This document shows, in pieces, positions 37,799 to 47,968 of a stretch of DNA of 64,000 nt. Below the pieces are notes generated by a model. The model was not told where the DNA came from. It was given only the letters and a program-made list of their open reading frames with translations, and searched no databases. The DNA lies in the NCBI GenBank assembly GCA_016165875.1, contig JABBOT010000004.1:8842889-8906888 (forward strand). The letters are read 5' to 3'. The stretch's first letter is position 1. Every line of letters starts with the position of its first letter. A program made the position numbers and the translations under genes. Source of the stretch: Acanthopleura granulata (lineage: Eukaryota; Mollusca; Polyplacophora; Chitonida; Chitonidae).

Positions 37799-38049
37799 CT
37801 GTTAGGTGGATGACCCTACTCGGTTAACCTTGCAAGTTAAATTTGATATGGAAATTATTCTGTGATTAACCTCAGAAGGTACGTAAAAATTTCATCATCC
37901 CTAAACATTGCTTAAAATGATTAACCAAACATACTATCTGGTGCTCCATGTTGTCAGGATTACAATTCTTCAAGAATTTAGTTTCTTACATTGTATAGTT
38001 TTGAAGTTTTTGCTCAGAAACCAAAAAAGATTTCTCAAAATTCTCCCAT

Positions 38050-38200
38050 TTACATAACATGGGAGCAGTAGATCAAAGGCAGTCTCTCCCTACCCATGTT
38101 TTGCCTGACATAAGCGGGGAATTCTGATTCAGGCTGGCGCCAGGAGCAGTACATCAAAGGTACAGTCTCTTCTTACATGTGGCAGAACCTGTATATCTGA
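38050..38200. repeat. Two-copy diverged duplication
   Basis: The stretch 'ggagcagtagatcaaaggcag' (about 38062) recurs as 'ggagcagtacatcaaaggtac' (about 38143), with similar flanks, about 80 bases apart. Confidence 0.6.
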
Positions 38201-39460
38201 CAGGACTATTTATTTTCTTTTCACTGGCTTTCACAATAGCTCCAATGAACACCGTGGCTAGCAGTCTCAGGTTCAAATCCAGTTAAATCCTGCTAGTCTT
38301 TTTTCTCTCTTTTTTTTTCAAGTGTCGTGAAATTATTATGCACTGCAGACTACTAATAGCACTTTCTCCACAAATGTAATTTTTCAGCCTGACCTACTTT
38401 GGATGACATGTTGCCATGAATAGAATGCGCTGGTATGTCATTTTCTCAAGAAGGGTTTGTCCGATCCAGCTAAATTTAGCAGACAGAATACATCGGGGCA
38501 AACTACATGTGCAAAGATCATTTGCATATCTTGAAAACTGTAAATATGCACTGAGTAACGAAGTTGTCACTCGACCAAAAGTTTTTGAATTTAAATATTT
38601 TAAGTATGCCACCTGGTGTAGTTGGACGTCCTGATCACGAATCTGATCTTATTTTTACCTGTGATGTATACTTTTGATGCAAATTACGATCAAAGTTCGA
38701 AAAATGCAATTTCCCCCATATTTGGAAGTCACATTACAGAAAACCGTTACAGCTGCATGGCTGAAAATTACAGAGTGCAAAGGGCCAGATATGTACTATG
38801 CAGAGTGCAGAAAGGCAACATTTGCCCACATTTAGAGGTCACGTGATAGGAAACCCCCATCGCTGTAAAGCTGGACATTGCTGAGTGCAATTTACTATCA
38901 GAATGGAGATTGTCCTTCCTACACTGTATTCTTTATATCTTTTGTTATGGACTATGGGCAAAAGATCAAAGCTGAACTGCTTCCATGCTGGTTTTTAGTA
39001 CTAGGTACATTGTACATGATACCTGGTAGTCACAGATTCAAATACAGCTCATTCAGTTTCAATCTTTTCAGTTTCTTTTTCACTTTTTTTTTTACCATGA
39101 AGTTAGCAGGGGACTACCAGGTGTAGGGAATAGTGTGGACCCTATGTCCCCTATAAAGTGTTAGATAACAGCTTTAATTATGTTTGAAGTGGTGCTTTTA
39201 TTTATTATCCTGTCAGTTTTATATCATATATGTCATCATATATGCTTGCGGTATTTTGAGGCTGTCACATATGGTAAATGTCACATACCAGTAGGTAACT
39301 TGAATGCCTGTGATAGTTTATATAGCGAAAAGATTTACATCATCCAAGATAGTGTACATGGATGTATTTAACAGCTCCTAATTGTAATTAGGCCTACCTT
39401 GTGGCAATCGAGCCCTTGGGTAGTCATTAAAATGAAGGAAATAATGAATTATGTGACAGT
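38201..39460. other. No gene seen
   Basis: AT-rich with several T runs. A B-box-like 'ggttcaaatcc' at 38270-38280 is not enough to call a tRNA or SINE. Confidence 0.35.
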
Positions 39461-39465
39461 AAATT

Positions 39466-39823
39466 ATGAGACCGCAGGTTTGCCAGTTTAACTCACCCCC
39501 TGGGTTACTGCCCGAGAGTAACGGATTGGATTGGAGTAAAATCAGAAAAGAGGCAGGGTTAGTCCATCGGTATGGGCTTAGAGTGTTATTTTATAACTCG
39601 CCATCACCCATTCTCAAGAAAAATCACCGCAGACCTCGAAGTCAATGGAACTCCTTTCGAAAATGTCCGTGCATTAGACCTTGACCCAGTGGGTTACTGC
39701 TCAAGAATATCAGACAGGTACCTTGCCTGTCACATTTACAACCTGAGCAAGTTTCCAGGCAATGTACAAATCACACAGGAAGTCTTACTCGCCCGTGCAA
39801 AAGATGCAAATTTTGTAAGCTAA
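39466..39823 (+). other. Orphan coding-like frame
   Basis: A plus-strand frame at 39572-39823 is open for 83 codons to TAA. It reads ITADLEVNGTPFENVRALD, then DRYLACHIYNLSKFPG and NVQITQEVLLARAKD. GC content is higher than the flanks. An overlapping frame begins at 39466. The words 'tgggttactgcccgagagta' (about 39502) and 'tgggttactgctcaagaata' (about 39691) show an internal diverged duplication. No family recognised; it could be a fragment of an old mobile element. Confidence 0.35.
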
Positions 39824-40025
39824 GAAGATTAAATACTCAAGTTTGCCACACGAAATAAATTATTATCTAAATAAACACAAGATATTGCAGAGAGGCAAAA
39901 GTGTGTGAAAATGAGGCTTTTACAGTGACATACTCAAGCGAACAAGCGTTCTCTTTCACAAGAGCAAAAACAACATCAACACCATATTACTTATAATTTT
40001 CTAGTCAGCTTTAGTAGGCAGTATT
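39824..40025. other. No gene seen
   Basis: Short AT-rich spacer between the orphan frame and the SINE core. Confidence 0.4.
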
Positions 40026-40128
40026 TATGCCACCCCACTGCCGGCTGGCCAGCAATATGGTGGAAGGAAACCAGACAGAGCCTGATTTCCCTCAGGCTCT
40101 GTCCACAGACCATCCGCACGTTGCTGGA
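40026..40128 (-). mobile_element. SINE core copy with strong hairpin
   Basis: Reverse-complemented, it begins 'ccagcaacgtgcggatggtc', continues to 'tttccttccaccatattgct' and then 'ggccagcc'. This is the SINE core seen at 2.61-2.69 kb. It folds with ccagcaa/ttgctgg outside (40049-40055 with 40121-40127) and atggt/accat next. A perfect 12-bp inner stem (40074-40085 with 40092-40103) closes it around a 6-base loop. No head or tail is clear. Confidence 0.7.
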
Positions 40129-41113
40129 TTTTCGGTTTAGTATACATGCACATGCTTTTTGAAAATGCCCCTTCTCCATCTTCATAAATCTGGTGTCTCT
40201 GGTACAAATAATGAAAATATTTTGGATTTAGTTGGTGCTCAGACTAACCAAACAAATAGAAATGGTAAGGACTTAGTTACAAAATTTTTCTCTTTAAAGT
40301 ATTGTCATTAGCTGGGTAAAAAATTTTTGACATATAATGGTGCAAAGTACTGCTACCAGGTCCCCCGTTATGGACACAATAACTGATAGGCACTTTGTGC
40401 ATGGCAAAGACTAATGAATTGTACTGGACCACAACTGGTCACTAGCTACAAGAAGAATAAAATTAGAAGATCAATAGACCCATTTCACAGCCCTTGGGCT
40501 CTAGTTTAGAATGACACTTTTCTGTGTAATTAATTTTTAAATGTCATTAGATTGAATTCCTACAGTGTATGATTGTTGACCTCTTAAGTCTTTGATGATC
40601 CAACATAGATTAGATTTGTGTGCTTTATACTTGTGTGTAGTGGAAGCTATGGGTGGTTGGCTTGCTGTACAGATTTTGCTTTGCGCTAGTTTCAAAACCC
40701 ACTTACAGCAGCTTCTGTAATATCACGTGGGTGTATTTACAGAAAATTTGGTGGTAAATATTAAAGTGTCTGTTTGAATTAGAGTGATTATAATGTCATT
40801 GTCTCCAGGGATTGGTCATATCTGTGAAAGGGTCGATTTGTGTTTCATTTCTGTGCTTTCATCATGGATAACAGACTTCGTAGTAAGCACCAACATCTGT
40901 AAGTTTATTGGTGCTGCTTTATCTCCCTATTACACATCCTTTACCTTTGTGGACTGTCTGGTCACACTTCATTAAATTATAGTGCAAGCCATACCAACAA
41001 TACCAGAGACAAATAATAATTATCCTGAGTTATCAAAGCACTAGTTGTCATCCAACCTAATCCAATAGCTACCATTTTATTCCTGGACACAGATAGGTTG
41101 TAATTTTGCCATA
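40129..41113. other. No gene seen
   Basis: AT-rich spacer between the SINE fragment and the 3' end of the LINE. Confidence 0.4.
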
Positions 41114-41416
41114 TGAATTGAATTGAACATATTTTATTTTGTAGTACACAATGGGATTGGGAACAAATTCTAAAAAGCTTACTAGTCCCTTTCCCTAAAT
41201 AATTACAATTTAGCGGCCTTACTGCAGATGTGACTATGGTGACATTAGATTAAGATACAAAAACAAAAAAGAAAGAAGCAACATAGCTGATTTTCCAAAG
41301 TACAGGATATAAGATAAAAAAGAGAAGAACGGGATGAAAAAAAAGAGAAAAGAGTGCACGTCAGAGAGTTTTCACAGTGTTTTGTCATGGAAAAAGCAAT
41401 TTTTAGTTAAATGACG

Positions 41417-41878
41417 CTAACAAAATCCATGACTGGCTTTTATATACTGCACAGTTAATTTCATTACATGTGAGTTAGCAACAGTAGGTTTTGATTCATC
41501 ACCTCTTAACAGTTTTTCTACAGCTATGTCTAGAGAGAGATTATTCAAAAGGTTAGGCTGGGTTGTATCGTAATAAGGACAATGAAAGAAAATATGCGAG
41601 GCATCTTCATGTGGGTTTCCACAAGAACAAGCTGAGCTGGGTGTCAAGTTTACCTGTCCGTGGTCATAGTTTAGGGTGTTGCAGCCATATCTAAGTTGTG
41701 TTAGTATAATATTATATTTCCCTTTACCATTAGAATAATATCTAGGTGGATTTGATCTTTTTATGAGTAATTTACTGAATCTTAAAGGTGATTTGTTTCT
41801 AATATTAACATCTAGAGCATTCCATAGGTTAACGGTTGGAGGTATAAAAGAACGCCTGAAGACGGACAGTTTATTCAA
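41417..41878 (-). pseudogene. LINE ORF2 C-terminal part
   Basis: A frame of 153 codons to its natural stop. It holds the region after the RT (SVFRRSFIPPTVNLWNALD) and then CSCGNPHEDASHIFFHCPYY, the C-x-C...H...C arrangement of LINE ORF2 C-termini. Only one in-frame stop (about 41888) separates it from the upstream RT start. In family terms the intervening RT palm of several hundred residues is absent. Confidence 0.8.
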
Positions 41879-41884
41879 AGTTTT

Positions 41885-42060
41885 CTATATTAGTGAAACA
41901 TCACTCTGACGAAGAGAGATGTCAAAAAGAAGCGAAAAAGGCTTACTGATGGAGGCCTCCACGCCTTTTAACATCTGATGACTGATAAGATCTGGACCCA
42001 CTGCTTTATTAGTATCAATAACTTTAATAATATCAGAAACCTCATTGTCCGAAATTGTAT
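41885..42060 (-). pseudogene. LINE ORF2, start of the RT domain only
   Basis: The minus strand reads TISDNEVSDIIKVIDTNKAV, then GPDLISHQMLKGVE and PFSLLFDISLRQSDVS. The K-A-V-G-P-D motif is the conserved first block of LINE reverse transcriptases. It passes, with one TAG stop, into the C-terminal frame without any frame change. The deletion was therefore in frame or nearly so. Confidence 0.8.
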
Positions 42061-42105
42061 AAGATTCCTGGGTTTTATGGCAGGAATTGTGACAGATTGG
42101 TTACC

Positions 42106-42976
42106 TTAACTAAATCTGTGAATTTGCTGGTAAACATCTGCGGCATCATCTACATTATCACAGTTATCAAACATGGTTTTCCAGTCTACACGATTCAATA
42201 AGTAATTCAATTTATCAAAGTCGGCTGATTTGTGAATCCATATTTTTGGCGAATATGAATGACTTATACCAGATTTAATTTTGATGTCCACGTATGTGGT
42301 TCTGTGGTCACTAATTGATTTATCAACAGTAATCACATCGCAATCACAGATTTCTAAAGTGTTACTAACTATTTCAGGATCTGGAAGAGTGGTTGAGAAT
42401 ATAGTAAGTCTAGTAGGTTTTGAAATAATGATATGGAGGATACATCTTTGTAGAATATCTCCCAGGTAGCAGGAGTTATTTTCTGTCAGGTCATTGTTTA
42501 AATCACCCACAGCTATTAACTTGTCATTGATTTCAAGAACATTTTCAATCATGAATTCAAAGTGATCATAAATGGCTTTGTTGTTGTGTGGCAGAATATA
42601 GGATACATTAAGGAGTGTATCACATTTTGGGGTTTTGATGTTTAGCCATATGGCTTTGAAGTTTGGCGATTCCAAGTTAGGTAGGTGAATACACATAAGT
42701 TGGTTTGAAGCATATACTAGAATTCCGCCCCATGACTTAACAAAGTCGTATGTCTATCTCATCTAAATGGTAGATTAAGTCCCTCAGGATGCAGACTTTC
42801 TTTGCTAACAGCCTGTCAAGGCTGGTTTCAGTGAAGCATAACATGTCAAACTCTTGCGATATATCTATAACATAAGGAATCTTTTTACAAATACCCTGGA
42901 TGTTAAGTTGTAGTGTATGAAGGCCATTTGCGTTTAAGTAGTTTTCAAGGTTGGGATTGATGTTTCTACGAAGCAT
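42106..42976 (-). pseudogene. LINE ORF2 endonuclease domain, one frame break
   Basis: The N-terminal part (42737-42976) reads LHTLQLNIQGICKKIPYVID and then DMLCFTETSLD, the first endonuclease motifs. After a frame break at about 42697-42740, the next part (42106-42696) has GDLN, KPTR and the SDHRT motif. These are the typical catalytic and binding blocks of LINE apurinic-like endonucleases, which nick target DNA. The frame break and downstream RT loss make it non-functional. Confidence 0.85.
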
Positions 42977-43000
42977 AAGCTACATGGGTATCAATATATT

Positions 43001-46000
43001 ACATTCATGGTAGCTGCCTTGCAGCAAGGAGAGGAAGATGAAACAAGTAGAGCTTTTTAGTATTCGTTACAAAACAGTCAGTAATATTAGAATGAGAAAG
43101 TTTAGTTGACCTTTCTCTTTTGTAGCCAGAATAGGAATGTGTTAACAAATAGGAACAACTGGTAGCTAAATATTATGCAGTTAGGTCACTACTCATTATC
43201 AGATGGATACAATGTATTCGGAGTGGTATTGCATCGGTCATCATGAAAACTTAAGTGACATTTGAGTGATATAGATCTGGTGCTTAGCCTGTTGAAAAAA
43301 CATGACAACTTTCAGACTATTTGTGAACACGTGCATAATATAACAGCAAGAATGATAACAATGTCATGGCCATATAATCTACCTGGAAAAGAAGGATTAA
43401 GAATGAGAATAGGGTTATGATCCATTTATGATCAATGTTGATAGTAGACACTAGTGGACACTCGTACATATTGTTTAATGTAATAGGTATTAGTATTCGA
43501 AAGGTTATGCCATATGTCACATTTACTTGTATTCCTTCCAGCATTGAATAGTAAACCAAATCCTTCCAAAGGCTCTGTGCTTTTATGTTGTATTGCCATT
43601 GTTGGATAGTCGATGATTTGACCTTTCCTTGTCTGTTTCAACAGTGTATGTACCTTGACAGGACTTATACATATATGCAAATGGTCTGGCCTGCTTTCCC
43701 CCTTTTCCTCTTAGTAGTTAATTGCTTGTTGCCATATCCACCTGTCAAAGGCACGAACTTGGAGATTACTGAGTAGACTGAAACTAGGTGCGCACACAGA
43801 ACTGGAAACTCTTTTGTTCTCTTTCCCTTCTGGCTGTTTTTCATGATAAAACCTCCCTCCTCTTTAGTTTAATACTAAACTTATTGTTTTCTAAGCAGAC
43901 CACAGCTGTTGTTGTGATCTTGATGGTCCACTTCATCCCTGCGTTCTCGTGAAAATTGAAAGGTAATCAGGCATGCGCACCTTGTCATATGGTCAGGAGC
44001 AAGTGCCCCCTTCATCGAGGTGTTGTATGAATGGACCAAAGTAGTTTTTCACCACTGATTGGAGAAGGTTATAGCTCAGCCATTTGATGATCACCCAACC
44101 GTATTGTATGTCCCTCCTAAGCTGGCTCTACTGGAAATTTTTTTTCTGTTTGAATTATGACCACAGTTCTTCATAGTCTGAAAGCTTTTGTTTGTTTACA
44201 CGTCATCTAACTCCAATCACAATCGTACACAATAGATTAATCATCATTCCAACATATCTGTGGAATAAATCCTTTATTTTATTGCTTTGGTCAACGGAAA
44301 TGAAATGGAAAATAAGCTTACTATGTGCAAGTAGTTTTGTCTGGAATTGTGTTGGAATGTAATAGATTGAAACTAGAAATATGAAAGGTTCTGGCACGTA
44401 TATTAAAGATCAGTTGTTCCAAATCTGTTTGTAGTTTATTTTTATGCCTAGTATTAAAATAATAGCTACTCTATGTAGATATCATGATTCTTGTGTGAAG
44501 AATTCAAAGAATAATATTGCAATACAGGGAAAAATCTGTCATATTGAAGACCTACATATAGATATTATGTGTAAATATGGTTAAAGCATTATTGTGGGTA
44601 TTTATATGGATTTAATACTTAAGATAATATTCCTGAATCTACACCATGGAGAGTAAAACCAAAGCAGCAACAGTAGTGTGATTCAAGGCATAAAGATTAC
44701 ACATGACCCTTGAAATGTGGCCTCTTGCTTGCATGTTTACCTCACTTACAGTTGTTTTGTATGTTATTGCAACAACTTTTACTATTCTTTGCTTATACTG
44801 TCCACAACTCTTCTGTTTACATGTACCTATACACAGTTGTTTGAGACATACGATGATGTTTATCAGTGAGTTAATACCATATACATGATGATGTGAAGCT
44901 TTTGCTGAGTGACAGTATCATCTCTTAATGTTGTACCTTAGACTTGTTGACAACCTGTATTTTACTTAAACCATTTAATAAGGCCATGTGATAGAGTATA
45001 GGTAATAATAGCACAGTTTTTTACCATGGGAAGACAGCATATTTTTTAATCCTGTGAGATGACTCTAATGTAAAGCAGGACCTTGAGCCGCTGTTATATC
45101 AAAAATGGATTGTAGTGCAACATCTCCTATGTTAAAATGTGTCAGACTCTTGTGTAATGTTGTACTGTTTTCAGTGTTATGTCATTACAATGATCTGGAA
45201 AAGAAACATTTGACATCAAGAAGATGATATCAAGGCCCTGCTGCCAGGCATGGAATGATCCCCATTATGTACCATTGTCATTCATTATGTTCTTGAACCA
45301 GTTATTACCCTTAAACAATTTCTACCTACTTCTGTTATATATAGAAAGTTAGGAAGAGAAAAAATCATGACTTATTCTGTTATAAATTTTGTAAGACGAT
45401 CAAGGAAGAAAATTAGAATTTTATTGAAAAGAAATTCTACCTTTGATCATATTTGTTTTTTTTTTTTTTTTGTTTTTAGTGATTTTATAGTTGTTCATTG
45501 ACATATACTCACAAATTTGCTGTCATCAGATAGTCATAGGTGATACAGTTCTTAATATAATTCCTGTGTTATAGTTTCAGGTATGACTATCAGTTGGCCA
45601 AAACAAAAATAATAATGATACATGTAATAGCAAAACAGGTCATCAGTTTGAGTATGGATTATAGAGTTATGTTGGTGTGTATGCAGATAGGTTCCTTAGA
45701 TTCTTTCAGGGAGCTATGTGGTCAGAATTTGTCCCTAGCTTCTGGTAGGTGAAGTGGAAACTAGCTTACTTCGGGCCTCTGATAAAGCTTTATTACATCG
45801 CCTTATGTGATCTTAGCCCATCCATCAAAGGCTAGTTTTCGTCAGTATCACCAAAACTTACAACACCAAGGGTTTCCTTGTGATGTTAAGGCTGTGGCAT
45901 AGCTGGCAGTCTCGCAGGAGACAGCACAGCTATCCCTTTAATAACCTGAACTGTTGTAGACCCTCTAAAATTTCACCCTTTTTTTGTTTTGTTTTTTTCC

Positions 46001-47217
46001 CCCAGCTTTTTAGATATAGCTATGGAAATAGCTTAAAGGCTTTATTGGCTGAGTACTGAATACTGTTTCCAATCAGATTAACTTGTGGCACACACATCTT
46101 TAAATTGATAATTTCACATGTATATAGATTTGCATGTGTATAAAACCATACTGGCTTAACTCTATATCCTGAAAGGAAGCTTTTAGTTATCTGCGAAAGG
46201 GAAAGTTTGCCTAGGGAATTGGCTTTTTCTACACAAAGACATTGATGTTTGCTGGAGCAGTGTAGACACCCTGGTTTGTCTTAGAAGGTGTATTGATATG
46301 AGGTTTATAAAAAGGGCTATGGCAGAAAACTTTTACCAGAGTTTTAATGAATATACACCATAGAATACTCCTGCATAATAACTTTATCATAGAAACAAAA
46401 TGAAATAGCAGTAGTTGAGGTTTTTCTTAACTTTGCTCATTTTTAACATGAGATAGAGAGCAATTGAGTAGCCTTGAAAAGGCAAGTCCACTCAAAATTG
46501 CCTTAAATAAATCCATATATAATAGACTGTTCTGAGTCTTTGATTTGCCAGGGAATTAATCTCTGTTTTCTATATGAATGCTATACAGATGGGGATTTAC
46601 AGTATTATTCTGTAATTCTTTTTTGAGAATGTTTGCAACTTGTTTAGTGACGGATATGCATCAAAACTGGCATTTGTATACCATCTGCCAACCAGAATGG
46701 ACAGTGTGTGTTAATAACCTTAGATCAGTTTCCAAAACAACGTTTCAAGTCACCAAAACTAAGACCGGATATAAAGTGAAACTTTAGGATGGATTCATGC
46801 AAAGAGAAACAGCAGTTTTCAGTCATAACAGAAAAAGGCAAGGAATGTTCTAGGTGGATCAATAAAATGCGTATCCAAATTTTACACCATGGCTCTTTAT
46901 ATGTTGCTGTTAATGAAATATGTATCTCAGTTGCACATTGATTGCAACTGTTCATATGTGTTATATGTGGTGATCTTGCTGATACAATATATAGCTGACA
47001 GAACGTTACCATGTTAATTAAAATATTGGTGGTATATTGTGGACACAGCCTTATATGTTTCTGTGGTGCATATGCTTAATGTTGGCATTTTAAGAACAAT
47101 TACACCCTCTTCCAGATTGGTCAGCTGATGATACTTGTAAACAAATGGCTTTCATTGTATTCTCTGTAATCGAGTACCATCCCATGCCATAGCTCAAAAT
47201 TTGATTGTATTTTACAG
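43001..47217. other. No gene seen (likely MON2 intron)
   Basis: The exon that should precede 47218 in MON2 was sought and not found here. AT-rich, no other repeat of note apart from the T run at 45456-45471. Confidence 0.4.
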
Positions 47218-47328
47218 GTGTGCCAACATCCCCATGCTGCCATGAGAAATTGGGGTGCAGAAGCAGTTACAGCACTCATCAAAGCAGCTCTTGGATATCA
47301 ATTTGAAACGCCACTACATGAAAATCTG
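47218..47328 (+). CDS. MON2: MON2 internal exon
   Basis: An exon of 111 bases, exactly 37 codons, lies between 'gattgtattttacag' and 'CTG|gtatgt'. It encodes VCQHPHAAMRNWGAEAVTAL and then IKAALGYQFETPLHENL. The R-x-WGAEA-x-T-x-LIKA stretch is a conserved part of MON2, in the region after the DCB and HUS domains as I remember the animal protein. MON2 is a peripheral scaffold at the trans-Golgi and endosomes, related to BIG/GBF Arf-GEFs but without a Sec7 domain. It acts in endosome-to-Golgi recycling with a DOPEY-family partner (general knowledge). Both ends are phase 0, joining directly to the exon at 55652. The identification is from memory and is strong for the pair of exons together. Confidence 0.9.
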
Positions 47329-47526
47329 GTATGTTAATTATTGCTTGACTTAATAAAATATAAGATGTCTGATCTTATCATTGATGATCTTTGAAAATAT
47401 ATATACAAAAACTATTCTGTTCAAACCTTAAGTATGTCTCCTTATGAAATACTTGCACTACTGTAGTGGAAATTAAATATTGTTGAATGGGTTGTCCCTC
47501 ATAGGTAAACATATGAATTACATTGT

Positions 47527-47968
47527 TGATTAGAGAAAAATGCACAAGGGTAGTAATAAACAGAGATAAATACTCTAGAATTGTGCTAAATAGAGAAAAT
47601 ACACAAAGATAACAGTAGACAGGATAAATACACAAGTAGGTAGAGAACAATATTCAAGTTTGGGGGTAGGGAAAAAGTACACAAATGTTGTGGCAGAGAG
47701 AAAAATGCGCAGTGATAGTGGTAGATGGTGAAATAGATAGAGACAGGTAGATGGAGACAGATACTCAAGAAACACAAAGTAGAAAAATACACACAGAATA
47801 AGTGTTCAAGTAATGGTGGTAGAGAAAAATAGGGATGGTAGAAATATACAAGGATGGGGGTAGATAGTGAAACAATACGCAAGAGTGGTGGTACATAGTG
47901 AAAAGTGTTGCTAAGATGGTGGTATGTAGAGAAGAAATACACAAGGATTGAGGTAGATGGTGAAAAAA
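47527..47968. repeat. 31-bp minisatellite inside the MON2 intron
   Basis: Roughly 13-14 diverged units follow the pattern 'ggtggtagatagtgaaaaat' plus 'acacaaggat'. The clearest 31-base copies lie at about 47855-47960. Open frames on the minus strand rich in Tyr, Phe and Leu are repeat by-products. Confidence 0.85.

Larger units (their letters stand above)
41114..43000 (-). mobile_element. CR1/Jockey-like LINE with reverse transcriptase deleted
   Basis: Minus-strand non-LTR retrotransposon. Its 3' end carries a short 'gaattgaattgaa' type repeat (41114-41127, given as on the plus strand). From 5' to 3' it keeps the apurinic endonuclease domain, the first part of the RT domain and the C-terminal Cys/His region. 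The RT centre, including the catalytic aspartate box, is missing. There is no recognisable first ORF, so it is 5' truncated or starts near 42980. The element is inert. Confidence 0.85.

Noticed and set aside
38261..38290. tRNA-like B box 'ggttcaaatcc' followed by T runs
   Set aside because: A preceding A box at the right distance and a cloverleaf are missing, so neither a tRNA gene nor a SINE can be supported.
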